Source: Anoxypelagibacter denitrificans | GTDB taxonomy: Bacteria > Pseudomonadota > Alphaproteobacteria > Pelagibacterales > Pelagibacteraceae | Assembly (NCBI GenBank): GCA_017640265.1 | Contig: JAGFVZ010000011.1 | Location: 1-20,832 of the forward strand | Direction: 5' to 3' | Length of the DNA stretch: 20,832 bases | Shown: positions 5,748 to 13,708 of the stretch, one piece after another | How the letters are laid out: each line of letters opens with the position of its first letter | How positions within the stretch are numbered: position 1 is the first letter of the stretch | Notes under the pieces: model-generated | Told to the model about the DNA's origin: nothing | Databases searched by the model: none | Seen by the model: the letters and a program-made list of their open reading frames with translations, nothing else | Made by a program: the position numbers and the translations under genes

Positions 5748-8402
5748 ATGGAAACATTCTTTCTTTTAATTTTAATCTTAACAATGATAGCTGCACTTGC
5801 TTCTGGTTTTCCAGTTGCTTTTGCTCTTCCCGGTTCCGCGATAGTTTCTATTTTGTTAGCAGCTTTGTTTGGTTATCTCTTTGAAGGAAACGTAAGCGCT
5901 TATTTCACTCAAGACGGTCCTATTGAGTGGCTAACCGCAGGCATTACAAATTTTAGAGGGGTTTATTGGGAAGTAGAGGGAGACACACTTATTGCAATCC
6001 CATTATTTATTTTTATGGGAATAATGTTGCAACGTTCTAAAATTGCGGAAGACTTATTGGTTACAATGGGGCAACTATTTGGGCCAATACCTGGAGGCCT
6101 TGGTATTTCAGTAGTTTTTGTTGGAGCGTTACTTGCAGCAACAACAGGCATTGTGGGTGCTACGGTAATAGCAATGGGCTTGATTTCCTTACCAGCAATG
6201 CTCAATAATAAATATGATAAATCTTTAGCAAGCGGCATCGTTTGTTCATCTGGAACTTTAGGGCAGATAATTCCACCATCTATAGTTCTAATTATATTGG
6301 CCGATCAACTTGGTAGCGCAACAGATGTTGCAAATACAATAAGAGCCGCAGAGTACAAACAAGTGACAGGACAATTCAGTATGCCCGGGGAATTTACTGT
6401 CTCTTCCACTAGTGCTGGAGATATGTTTTTGGGAGCTCTTTTACCTGGTTTGGTGCTTGTCGGATTATATATGCTTTATATTCTTGTGCACGCAAGAATC
6501 AAACCCAATTCGGCTCCTCCCGTACCTTACGAAGGAAAATTTGATTATGCTTTTTGGTTAAAAGTTATACTAATAATCATTCCCCCTCTATTTTTAATTT
6601 TTGCAGTTTTAGGCTCAATTCTTTTAGGCATTGCAACCGTTAATCAAGCTGGATCCATAGGTGCAATTGGCGCAACTTTAATGGCGGGATATCGACTTAA
6701 AAAAGGAGAAAAAAATGGATATGCCCCAATAATTATCGCGTTCGTGTCATTATTATTAATTTTTATTTTTAGTAAATTTTTTGATTTAAATATAAAAAAC
6801 ATAGAAAGTATAAAAAATTTAATAGGGATACTAATCACAGCATTTTTTGTTTTTACTTTCTTGTTTGCACTAGGTTGGAGTTTTTGGAGAACTTATAAAA
6901 TTGATAATGTTTTAAAAAATGTTGTTACAGATACCTGCGTAACTACATCAATGGTATTTATAATTCTACTGGGCGCCGCAATGCTTACAGCCGCATTTCG
7001 TGCCTTTGGCGGAGAAGAATTAGTTAGAGATTTTTTGCAAGATTTACCAGGAGGCTTTTGGACACAATTTATTGTTGTTATGGCTGTAATTTTTTTATTG
7101 GGTTTTTTTCTTGATTTTATAGAAATTGCAGTAGTGGTTGTTCCCATTATAGCGCCCATTCTATTGGCCGAAACTTCAGCGAACGTTACTGCTGTGTGGC
7201 TGGGTGTAATGATTGGTGTAAATTTACAAACCTCATTTTTAACTCCACCCTTTGGATTTGCTTTATTTTATCTTAAGGGCGTTGCTCCCAAAATAGTCCA
7301 GACCATTGATATTTGGAAAGGCGCTGTTGCATTCATAGCGTTACAATTGGTTGGATTAGGAATAGTTGGTTTTTATCCTTCATTAGTTAACTATTTGCCA
7401 ATTCGCACTTATCTAACCTCGAACGTAGCTCCTCCACCAATGAATCCTAGACTACAACATTGTTTGCAGGAATATAAGTTTGCTAATTATAACAATAACG
7501 AAAGTGTATTAAGAACCAATATTTCTAATATTCAAACTTTAGATTTAAGTTACATTCCTGAAAATAAAACTGAAATTTTCAATTCACATATTAAAAAAGC
7601 TTTAATGACTTTTGATTTAGTAGAACAGGTGCAGAAAGCTGAAAGCGAATATAATTTATTTGCGAAAAATTATAGCTCTTTACATTTTAAAGTAAGAAAA
7701 ATTCAAAAAAAGGTTCTTAAAATAAAAAAGAAAATAGAAACACTACAGGCAGATATAAGAAATTTAAGCAATGATAAATTTTCCGAAAAAGAGAAAATTG
7801 AAGAAAAAATCAAATTCCTTGAACTTGAAAAGGAAGGGTTAATAGATAAAATTCCTCAAAATTGGATTGAAGATAATAAGAAATTTCAAAAAATTCAAAA
7901 AAATAAAAATATAACAATAAAAAAATATAGAAGAAACACAGATGATGCTTATAGAGAGCTAACCCAAATTAAAGCATTCATAGGTGACGCTAAGCAACTT
8001 GAAAAGCTTTTAAAAGCTATAACTTCGTTGAATTCTGAAATTAATAATGAAAATTTAAATAATGCTGAAAAAAATATTGATTCATTGATTGAGCAATTGA
8101 ATGAAATATCAGGTGTTGATGAATTAATTGAAAAATTATCTGAAATGAATTCTGTGGTCACCGAAGACGAAATTGATAAGAAAAAAATAGCAAGTTTAAA
8201 TGATAAAATTCTAACTTTATTTAATGAAGAAATCGAATGGAGAAATAAGGCGTCTATATCTTTGATTAATAAATTAAATGAATATGATGATTCAATAAAA
8301 AATACAATTGGGCTGAGACTTCAAGAGCGTTTAACAAAAAAACAAGCGAAATTTGTATCTAAATGCAGATCGATTCATAGGGATATATCTTTAAATTTTT
8401 AA
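5748..8402 (+). CDS. TRAP transporter large permease DctM with C-terminal coiled-coil extension
   Basis: This is the transport-path subunit of the second TRAP system. Residues 1 to about 555 are DctM: F-P-V-A-F-A-L, A-A-T-T-G-I-V-G-A, I-P-P-S-I-V-L-I, F-L-D-F-I-E-I and S-F-L-T-P-P-F-G-F-A-L-F-Y-L-K-G. Compared with the other DctM in this window it has two internal inserts. One is a loop of about 35 residues after the A-D-Q-L motif. The other spans about residues 314-385 and carries two extra hydrophobic helices. From about residue 556 a polar tail of roughly 330 residues follows. It begins with a proline/asparagine-rich link (A-P-P-P-M-N-P-R) and becomes heptad-rich, Lys/Glu/Leu/Ile coiled coil over about 620-845. 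The frame is continuous, with no stop or frameshift. Total length is 884 against about 430-460 for a plain DctM. The function of the tail is unknown. Confidence 0.92.
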   Translation: METFFLLILILTMIAALASGFPVAFALPGSAIVSILLAALFGYLFEGNVSAYFTQDGPIEWLTAGITNFRGVYWEVEGDTLIAIPLFIFMGIMLQRSKIAEDLLVTMGQLFGPIPGGLGISVVFVGALLAATTGIVGATVIAMGLISLPAMLNNKYDKSLASGIVCSSGTLGQIIPPSIVLIILADQLGSATDVANTIRAAEYKQVTGQFSMPGEFTVSSTSAGDMFLGALLPGLVLVGLYMLYILVHARIKPNSAPPVPYEGKFDYAFWLKVILIIIPPLFLIFAVLGSILLGIATVNQAGSIGAIGATLMAGYRLKKGEKNGYAPIIIAFVSLLLIFIFSKFFDLNIKNIESIKNLIGILITAFFVFTFLFALGWSFWRTYKIDNVLKNVVTDTCVTTSMVFIILLGAAMLTAAFRAFGGEELVRDFLQDLPGGFWTQFIVVMAVIFLLGFFLDFIEIAVVVVPIIAPILLAETSANVTAVWLGVMIGVNLQTSFLTPPFGFALFYLKGVAPKIVQTIDIWKGAVAFIALQLVGLGIVGFYPSLVNYLPIRTYLTSNVAPPPMNPRLQHCLQEYKFANYNNNESVLRTNISNIQTLDLSYIPENKTEIFNSHIKKALMTFDLVEQVQKAESEYNLFAKNYSSLHFKVRKIQKKVLKIKKKIETLQADIRNLSNDKFSEKEKIEEKIKFLELEKEGLIDKIPQNWIEDNKKFQKIQKNKNITIKKYRRNTDDAYRELTQIKAFIGDAKQLEKLLKAITSLNSEINNENLNNAEKNIDSLIEQLNEISGVDELIEKLSEMNSVVTEDEIDKKKIASLNDKILTLFNEEIEWRNKASISLINKLNEYDDSIKNTIGLRLQERLTKKQAKFVSKCRSIHRDISLNF

Positions 8403-8410
8403 TTTAAATA

Positions 8411-9640
8411 ATGGAAAAATATATTTTACCAGTAAAAAAAGGCGTACCGGTCTTTTTTGTATTTGCTTTTGGTTATTTTCTATCAACACTTCTTCGCGCA
8501 ACCACTGCAACCCTTTCACCTGTATTTACATCTGAATTTAATCTTCAAGCTGGAGACTTAGGACTTTTAGCTGGAGGATATTTTTTAGGATTTGGATCAA
8601 TGCAGATACCTCTTGGATATTTACTTGATAAACACGGCCCTAAAAAAATTGTCTCTTCTTTTTTGATAATAGCAATTGTAGGCGTAACATCATTCGCTCT
8701 AGCAAAAACCTTCACAGGTTTAGTGATATCAAGAATTTTGATTGGCGTTGGTGTTAGCGCTTGTTTAATGGGACCTCTAACAGGATATAGAATATGGTTT
8801 GCAGATAACTATCAGCAAAGATTAAATTCATGGATGTTAATGATAGGTTCGTTGGGCTATCTGTCTTCAACATTGCCCATTCAACTTTTATTACCTAGCT
8901 TTGGTTGGAGATGGATATTTGGCGGGCTAGCTTTCTTGACAATTATTTGTATGTTGCTAATTTTTTTAAACATTCCAAGCTGGGAAAATAGAGGGACAGA
9001 AAAAATTCATGAAAAAAAAGAAAATCTTGGTTCGTTATCAGAAGTTTGGAAAAATAAATTTTTTAGAAGCTTAATTCCAATTGGTATTTTTAATTATGGA
9101 GGCATGTTTGCTATACTAACTTTATGGGCTGGCCCATGGATGATTAGAGTTTCAGGATATAGCCCTCTCGAAAGTGCTACAGGACTTTTTTGGATTCATG
9201 TGACAATGCTCGTTGCCTTTTTTCTATGGGGTTATATTTTGCCAAAATTGTCAAATTATGGACTAAGTACAATAAAATTACTAAAATTAGGTTTGCCTGC
9301 CAGTTTGTTAGTTTTATTTATAATTATTTTGTTAGGTCCCCAAGCCGGTGCTTTTCACTGGGGAATTTACATCTTGAGTACAATTTTTTTATCTCTAACT
9401 CAGCCTGCAGTTGCTTTAGCTTTCCCAACACATTTGGCTGGAAAAGCCTTTACATCGTTTAATCTAGTTCTTTTTATAGGTATTTTTACAGTTCAATGGG
9501 GAATAGGCTTAATAATAGATTTAGTTCAAACTTTGGGATTTAGTGAAATAGTCGGTTTTCAAATATCATTTTTTATTTTTTTAATATCTTGTATTTTTTC
9601 TTATATATATTTTATTCTCCGTAATAATAAAAGCTCATGA
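8411..9640 (+). CDS. Major facilitator superfamily transporter, substrate unknown
   Basis: This is a secondary transporter of about 12 membrane helices and 409 residues, a normal MFS length. The loop between helices 2 and 3 carries the MFS motif A form G-Y-L-L-D-K-H-G-P-K-K. A central polar loop (about residues 190-215, rich in Lys and Glu) separates the two six-helix halves. The G-W-R-W-I-F-G-G segment is also typical. No substrate-specific motif is recognised. It starts 8 bases after dctM and its stop overlaps the start of the hydrolase gene (ATGA at 9637-9640). It is therefore probably co-transcribed with the TRAP system and may move the same or a related compound; that link is inference. 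Confidence 0.9.
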   Translation: MEKYILPVKKGVPVFFVFAFGYFLSTLLRATTATLSPVFTSEFNLQAGDLGLLAGGYFLGFGSMQIPLGYLLDKHGPKKIVSSFLIIAIVGVTSFALAKTFTGLVISRILIGVGVSACLMGPLTGYRIWFADNYQQRLNSWMLMIGSLGYLSSTLPIQLLLPSFGWRWIFGGLAFLTIICMLLIFLNIPSWENRGTEKIHEKKENLGSLSEVWKNKFFRSLIPIGIFNYGGMFAILTLWAGPWMIRVSGYSPLESATGLFWIHVTMLVAFFLWGYILPKLSNYGLSTIKLLKLGLPASLLVLFIIILLGPQAGAFHWGIYILSTIFLSLTQPAVALAFPTHLAGKAFTSFNLVLFIGIFTVQWGIGLIIDLVQTLGFSEIVGFQISFFIFLISCIFSYIYFILRNNKSS

Positions 9641-10440
9641 CCAAATATCTATTTAATTTCATCTTAATTATTATAATTATTTATTTTTTGATTTTAGTTT
9701 ATACTTATTTTTATCAGCGAAACTTACTCTATTATCCTTCTGAAAATAATTATTCCGATCATAAAATTAACTTTAACTATGAAGAAATTTTTATTCGAAC
9801 AAACGATGGATATGATCTAAAGGGCTGGTTTCATGAAAAGGATAAAATTAAAAAAAAAACCTTAGTTTTCTTTCATGGAAATGCAGGAAATTTAAATAAT
9901 AGAATTTACAAACTCAATGAACTTAAGAATTTTGATATCAATATTTTGATAGTTGCTTATCGAGGTTTTAGCGGTAACAAAGGAAAACCCACAGAACAAG
10001 GCCTGTATGAAGACGCGAAAAGTACATTAAATTGGTTAAAGGAGCATGAAGTTAAAGAAGAACAAATTATAATTTATGGAGAATCCCTGGGAACTAGTGT
10101 TTCGGTTGAGGTGACTCAACACAAAAATTTTGCTGGAATTGTTTTAGAATCTCCATTCACTTCTATGATTGATACAGGAAAATTTTATTATCCTTATTTG
10201 CCCGTTTCTCTTTTGCTAAAAGATAAATATGAAACACTGAAAAAATTGAAAAATATTAATATTCCTATTTTAGTTATGCATGGAAAAAAAGATAAAATAG
10301 TACCCTTTCACATGGGAAAGAAAATTTATGATAGTGCGAATGAACCAAAATTTTTTTATTTTTCTAAAGAAGATGATCATATGATGGATTATAATGACGA
10401 TCTTCTTAAATCCTTAAGTAATTTTATAGAATCAATATAA
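9637..10440 (+). CDS. Alpha/beta hydrolase, membrane-anchored (ABHD13/Bem46-like)
   Basis: This is a serine hydrolase of the alpha/beta fold, 267 residues. An N-terminal hydrophobic helix (about residues 4-24) followed by Q-R-N-L-L-Y-Y-P should tether it to the inner membrane, catalytic domain outside or inside not determinable. The oxyanion motif is H-G-N-A-G-N. The nucleophile elbow is G-E-S-L-G with Ser150. The likely acid is Asp219 (G-K-K-D-K-I-V-P) and the likely base is His248 (E-D-D-H-M-M). This is the layout of the Bem46/ABHD13 group, which has esterase or peptidase-like members with poorly known substrates. It overlaps the MFS gene by 4 bases and ends 4 bases from the convergent ftsY stop. 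The true substrate is unknown. Confidence 0.9.
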   Translation: MTKYLFNFILIIIIIYFLILVYTYFYQRNLLYYPSENNYSDHKINFNYEEIFIRTNDGYDLKGWFHEKDKIKKKTLVFFHGNAGNLNNRIYKLNELKNFDINILIVAYRGFSGNKGKPTEQGLYEDAKSTLNWLKEHEVKEEQIIIYGESLGTSVSVEVTQHKNFAGIVLESPFTSMIDTGKFYYPYLPVSLLLKDKYETLKKLKNINIPILVMHGKKDKIVPFHMGKKIYDSANEPKFFYFSKEDDHMMDYNDDLLKSLSNFIESI

Positions 10441-10444
10441 AATT

Positions 10445-11359
10445 TTAACTTTGTACTAATGCTTTTGAAAATGCATTGGCATCAAAAGAATGTAGATCAG
10501 TTTCCTTTTCTCCCATCCCAACAGCAATTATAGGCAAACTATATTTTTTACATATGGACAATATTATTCCGCCCTTTGCCGAACTATCCAACTTGGTAAT
10601 TATTAAACCTGTTAACTTTGCAATTTTTTTAAATTCCTCAACCTGATTTAACGCATTTTGTCCAGTGGTAGCGTCTAATACTAAAATAGTTTCGTGAGGA
10701 TAGTCCGGATTTATTTTTTTTAAAACATTAAATATTTTTTTGTATTCATCCATAAGATTTTTTTTATTTTGTAGTCTTCCAGCGGTATCAATAAAAGCTA
10801 AATCAATTTTATTTTCTTCAGTAAATTTTACAGTTTTATATGCTACGGATGCAGGATCTGTTCCTTGTTCTGATTTAATAAAATTTGCACCAATCTTTTT
10901 TGCCCAAAGCTCAAGTTGATCGATGGCAGCTGCTCTAAAAGTATCAGCTGCACCAAAAACTATTTTCTTATTTTGATTTTTAAAAAATTTTCCTACTTTT
11001 CCAATAGTGGTAGTTTTTCCAACTCCATTTACACCAGAAACGACTATGATAGTTGGAGAATTTTTGTATAACTCCTCAATTTTTTTTTCATGACCGGTTA
11101 ATATTTGAGCAACTTTTTCACTTAAAAAATTAAGAATTTCTTTTTCATCCTTAATCTCTTTACCTATTTTCTCTTTTTTGAACTCCTCTTTTAAATTTGA
11201 AGCTACTTCTACTCCAACATCAGCTTGAATAAGCAATTCTTCAAATTGATCTAGTAAATTTTGATCGATTGTTTTTTTACTGAATAAATCTTTAAATCCA
11301 ACTGAAAATTTTTTTGAGCTTTTTGCTAATCCTACTTTGAACTTATCTAAAAGATTCAT
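10445..11359 (-). CDS. ftsY: Signal recognition particle receptor FtsY
   Basis: This SRP-type GTPase is the membrane receptor that docks ribosome-Ffh complexes for cotranslational insertion of membrane proteins. It is 304 residues: an N-terminal helical N domain (to about residue 95) followed by the G domain. The G motifs are G-V-N-G-V-G-K-T-T (G1), D-T-F-R-A-A-A (insertion-box region), D-T-A-G-R (G3) and T-K-L-D (G4), with the closing G-E-K-E-T-D-L-H-S-F-D. The long acidic A domain of E. coli FtsY is absent; only a short lysine-rich amphipathic start (M-N-L-L-D-K-F-K) remains, as in many alphaproteobacteria. Its ATG shares one base with the dapF stop (TAATG), so the two are translationally coupled. 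Its partner gene ffh lies 1 kb away on the other strand. Confidence 0.97.
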   Translation of the reverse strand: MNLLDKFKVGLAKSSKKFSVGFKDLFSKKTIDQNLLDQFEELLIQADVGVEVASNLKEEFKKEKIGKEIKDEKEILNFLSEKVAQILTGHEKKIEELYKNSPTIIVVSGVNGVGKTTTIGKVGKFFKNQNKKIVFGAADTFRAAAIDQLELWAKKIGANFIKSEQGTDPASVAYKTVKFTEENKIDLAFIDTAGRLQNKKNLMDEYKKIFNVLKKINPDYPHETILVLDATTGQNALNQVEEFKKIAKLTGLIITKLDSSAKGGIILSICKKYSLPIIAVGMGEKETDLHSFDANAFSKALVQS

Positions 11360-12186
11360 TAAATATCTATACTAATTTTTTCAATCTGTGAAACCGGACC
11401 TGTCATAAAAATATTATCATTGTTATTATAATTGATTATAAGATCCCCTTCCTTAAATCGAATATTACAATCTTTATCTACCAAATTTTTTTTAATGGCC
11501 GCAACAGCAGTTGCACAAGCAGCTGTTCCACATGCTTTAGTTAAACCGGCGCCTCTTTCCCAAACGTTTATGGCAATATTTTTTTTATCCAAAACTTGAG
11601 CAAAAGTTACGTTAGATCTTTTGGGAAAATACTTGTGTTTTTCAATAGCAGGTCCCAATTTTTTAATATCTATTTTGAAACAATCTTTAACAAAAAAAAT
11701 AATATGTGGATTTCCAACATTTAAACAGAATCCGTTTTTATATTGATTGCCATCCATATCTAAAACTTCAATATCAACTACTTCGTTATTCATGTTTTTA
11801 CTTAGAGGTATTTCTTTCCAATTAAATTTTGGTTTACCCATATTTAATTTAACACTTTGCTCGCCAACTATTTCAGCATATAAAAGTCTCTCATTTGTTC
11901 TAAGTGAAATAGTGCTTTGTTTTTTTTCTTTTGAAATTAGGTATGCAACACATCTGCTTCCATTACCACAGGCATCGACTTCAATTCCATCTGGATTAAA
12001 AATTGTTATTGGATAGATATTATTTTCTTCTTTTTCTAAAAAGATTAATTGATCAAAACTAATATTTTTTTTACTTGCTAAGCTAATAATTTTATTTTTG
12101 TCCAACTGTAAGTCATTTTCTCTTCGGTCCAGAATTATGAAATTGTTACCAAGACCATCCATTTTGTAAGCGTTAATAAGCGCCAT
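11359..12186 (-). CDS. dapF: Diaminopimelate epimerase
   Basis: This cytoplasmic enzyme converts LL- to meso-diaminopimelate for lysine and peptidoglycan synthesis. I chose the ATG at 12186 (M-A-L-I-N-A-Y-K-M-D-G-L-G-N), giving 275 residues, the usual family length. An upstream ATG at 12210 would add eight residues that match nothing in the family. The two catalytic cysteines are present in their motifs: Cys73 in D-A-C-G-N-G-S-R-C and Cys219 in K-A-C-G-T-A-A-C. The conserved N-V-G-N-P-H substrate segment is near residue 156 and F-A-Q-V near 195. It is coupled to ftsY by a one-base overlap. A TATAAT on the minus strand at 12229-12234, 42 bases before the ATG, is a plausible -10 box. Confidence 0.96.
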   Translation of the reverse strand: MALINAYKMDGLGNNFIILDRRENDLQLDKNKIISLASKKNISFDQLIFLEKEENNIYPITIFNPDGIEVDACGNGSRCVAYLISKEKKQSTISLRTNERLLYAEIVGEQSVKLNMGKPKFNWKEIPLSKNMNNEVVDIEVLDMDGNQYKNGFCLNVGNPHIIFFVKDCFKIDIKKLGPAIEKHKYFPKRSNVTFAQVLDKKNIAINVWERGAGLTKACGTAACATAVAAIKKNLVDKDCNIRFKEGDLIINYNNNDNIFMTGPVSQIEKISIDI

Positions 12187-12209
12187 AATTTGATTAGTAT
12201 CTTTATTCA

Positions 12210-12236
12210 TTGACTTTTAAAACCCTTAATTATAGT
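12210..12236 (+). promoter_or_regulatory. Candidate promoter for the ffh operon
   Basis: TTGACT at 12210-12215 resembles a sigma-70 -35 box and TATAGT at 12231-12236 a -10 box. The spacer is 15 bases, slightly short. Transcription would begin near 12243, which is exactly where the structured leader of ffh begins. That coincidence is the main support. No other promoter-like sequence is seen before ffh. Confidence 0.4.
12229..12234 (-). promoter_or_regulatory. Candidate -10 box for dapF
   Basis: The minus strand reads TATAAT exactly, 42 bases upstream of the chosen dapF start. A poor -35 match (TATTTG) lies 17 bases further upstream. It overlaps the plus-strand -10 candidate for ffh, so dapF-ftsY and ffh may compete for polymerase. 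This is inference from consensus only. Confidence 0.4.
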
Positions 12237-12241
12237 TTCTC

Positions 12242-12338
12242 TCCACTTCCGCAAATATTAGATTTTGCGGTGCCTTTAGAAATAAAGGGATCGACACTAG
12301 TCAGCGAGGGTTCGCCCACTAGTGCGATCGGTGTTGGA
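12242..12338 (+). ncRNA. Structured leader RNA upstream of ffh (three hairpins, possible closing stem)
   Basis: Three hairpins stand side by side. The first pairs CCGCAAA (12249-12255) with TTTGCGG (12264-12270). The second pairs CCTTTA (12273-12278) with TAAAGG (12283-12288) around a GAAA tetraloop. The third pairs GATCG and CACTAGT (12289-12301) with ACTAGTG and CGATC (12318-12329), with a single bulged A. Its inner part can pair GCGA with TCGC or GGG with CCC. TCCA at 12242-12245 can also pair with TGGA at 12335-12338, enclosing all three arms, and C12246 with G12333. This ends 11 bases before the ffh ATG and includes the only SD-like GGA, so it could gate translation. From memory, a candidate structured RNA upstream of ffh has been reported in Pelagibacter; the position agrees, but I cannot verify that the structure is the same. 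It does not resemble SRP RNA or tmRNA. Confidence 0.7.
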
Positions 12339-12348
12339 TAAATATAGA

Positions 12349-13698
12349 ATGTTTGAAAATTTAACAAATAGATTAGAAGGCATATTTAGTAAATTAAAAA
12401 AAGCCCCCTCCTTAAACGAGGAACAGGTAGAGGCTGGTTTAAAAGAAATTAGACAGGCATTACTAAGTGCCGACGTTGCATTACCAGTAGTAAAAGAATT
12501 TATAGAAAATATAAAACCTAAAGCAATCGGTCAGGAGATCATTAGATCCACTTCTCCTGGACAGATGCTTGTAAAAATTGTCTACGATGAATTAGTTAAA
12601 ATATTAGGTGAAAAAAGCGAAGATCTTAATTTAAAAGCTGTTCCCCCTGCATCAATATTATTACTTGGTTTACAGGGATCAGGAAAAACAACAACAGCAG
12701 CAAAACTTGCAAAAAATATAGAAAAAAATTTTAGAAAAAAAGTTTTGTTAGTTAGTTTGGACGTCTATCGGCCTGCCGCACAAGAGCAGTTAAAAGTCTT
12801 GGCTGAAAATAATAATTTAAATGCTTTACCAATTGTTGAAAATCAGTTGCCAATAGATATTGCAAAAAGAGCAATAAATGCAGCCAGTTTGAGCGGCTCA
12901 GATATAATAATTTTTGATACCGCCGGTAGAACCCAAATGGATTTAAATATGATGACAGAGATTAAAACCCTTAAAGATACTCTTAACCCTGTAGAAACAA
13001 TTTTGGTTGCAGATTCTTTAACGGGACAAATCGCTGTTAATTTAGCTTCTGAATTTGATAAAGCAGTTCGTTTAACCAGCATTATATTAACAAGAGTTGA
13101 CAGTGATGGTCGGGGCGGTGCCGCTTTAAGCATGAAACAAACTACTGGAAAGCCAATAAAGTTTATAGGTGTAGGCGAAAAAATAGATGATTTAGAATCT
13201 TTTCATCCAGACAGGCTGGCAAATAGAATTCTTGGAATGGGAGATATCGTCTCTTTAGTAGAAAAAGCATCCCAAGATCTTGATGAAGAAAAAATTAAAT
13301 CAACTGAAGAAAAAATTAAAAAAGGCACTTTTACCTTTGAGGATTATTTATTGCAATTAAGGCAAATGAAAAAAATGGGCGGTATGGAGGGCGTGCTTTC
13401 TCTTTTACCCGGTGTTAGTAAAGCAAAAGAACAGATGCAAAATGCTAATGTTGATGAAAAACTATTATCCGCGAATGAAGCAATCATCTTATCAATGACA
13501 AAAAAAGAAAGAGAGAATCCGGATATTATAAGCGGATCAAGAAGAAAAAGAATTTCATCAGGCTCAGGAACAGATGTTCAGACAATAAATCGATTGTTAA
13601 AACAATTTAAAATGATGTCAAAAATGATGAAAAAAATGTCAAAAGGAAAGATGCCAGGCGGTGAAATTCCAAATGAGCTTTTAAATAACTTAAAATGA
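12349..13698 (+). CDS. ffh: Signal recognition particle protein Ffh (SRP54)
   Basis: This is the GTPase that, with SRP RNA, binds signal sequences on ribosomes and hands them to FtsY. The start M-F-E-N-L-T-N-R-L-E-G at 12349 gives 449 residues, typical for Ffh. An in-frame GTG at 12322 lies inside the leader hairpin and is rejected. The N domain comes first. G-domain motifs follow: G-L-Q-G-S-G-K-T-T-T (from residue 107), D-V-Y-R-P-A-A, D-T-A-G-R (from 191) and T-R-V-D-S-D-G-R-G-G. The methionine-rich M domain (about 310-449) has the R-I-S-S-G-S-G RNA-binding motif and a run of Met/Lys-rich helix near the end. It heads the long plus-strand operon, with rpsP 10 bases downstream. The Shine-Dalgarno is weak and probably tied up in the leader structure. 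Confidence 0.98.
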   Translation: MFENLTNRLEGIFSKLKKAPSLNEEQVEAGLKEIRQALLSADVALPVVKEFIENIKPKAIGQEIIRSTSPGQMLVKIVYDELVKILGEKSEDLNLKAVPPASILLLGLQGSGKTTTAAKLAKNIEKNFRKKVLLVSLDVYRPAAQEQLKVLAENNNLNALPIVENQLPIDIAKRAINAASLSGSDIIIFDTAGRTQMDLNMMTEIKTLKDTLNPVETILVADSLTGQIAVNLASEFDKAVRLTSIILTRVDSDGRGGAALSMKQTTGKPIKFIGVGEKIDDLESFHPDRLANRILGMGDIVSLVEKASQDLDEEKIKSTEEKIKKGTFTFEDYLLQLRQMKKMGGMEGVLSLLPGVSKAKEQMQNANVDEKLLSANEAIILSMTKKERENPDIISGSRRKRISSGSGTDVQTINRLLKQFKMMSKMMKKMSKGKMPGGEIPNELLNNLK

Positions 13699-13708
13699 AA
13701 GGATCAAA

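Noticed and set aside
5963..6238. Minus-strand open frame of 91 codons inside the second dctM (similar ones at 511-786 and 6893-7159)
   Set aside because: These are antisense shadows of hydrophobic codons, with no start context and no recognisable protein.
9190..9462. Plus-strand open frame of 90 codons within the MFS gene
   Set aside because: It overlaps a well-supported transporter in another frame and has no family resemblance.
10462..10488. Inverted repeat CTTTTGA...TCAAAAG as a terminator between the hydrolase and ftsY
   Set aside because: It lies within the ftsY coding end and is not followed by a T-run on either strand.
12240..12340. SRP 4.5S RNA or tmRNA gene upstream of ffh
   Set aside because: The conserved SRP domain IV sequence (GGAAG/AGCA loops) and the tmRNA TPsiC and acceptor features are absent on both strands. 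The structure fits a leader better.
12322..12348. Upstream GTG start for ffh adding nine residues
   Set aside because: It lies inside the third leader hairpin, and the added residues precede the standard Ffh N-terminus M-F-E-N-L.
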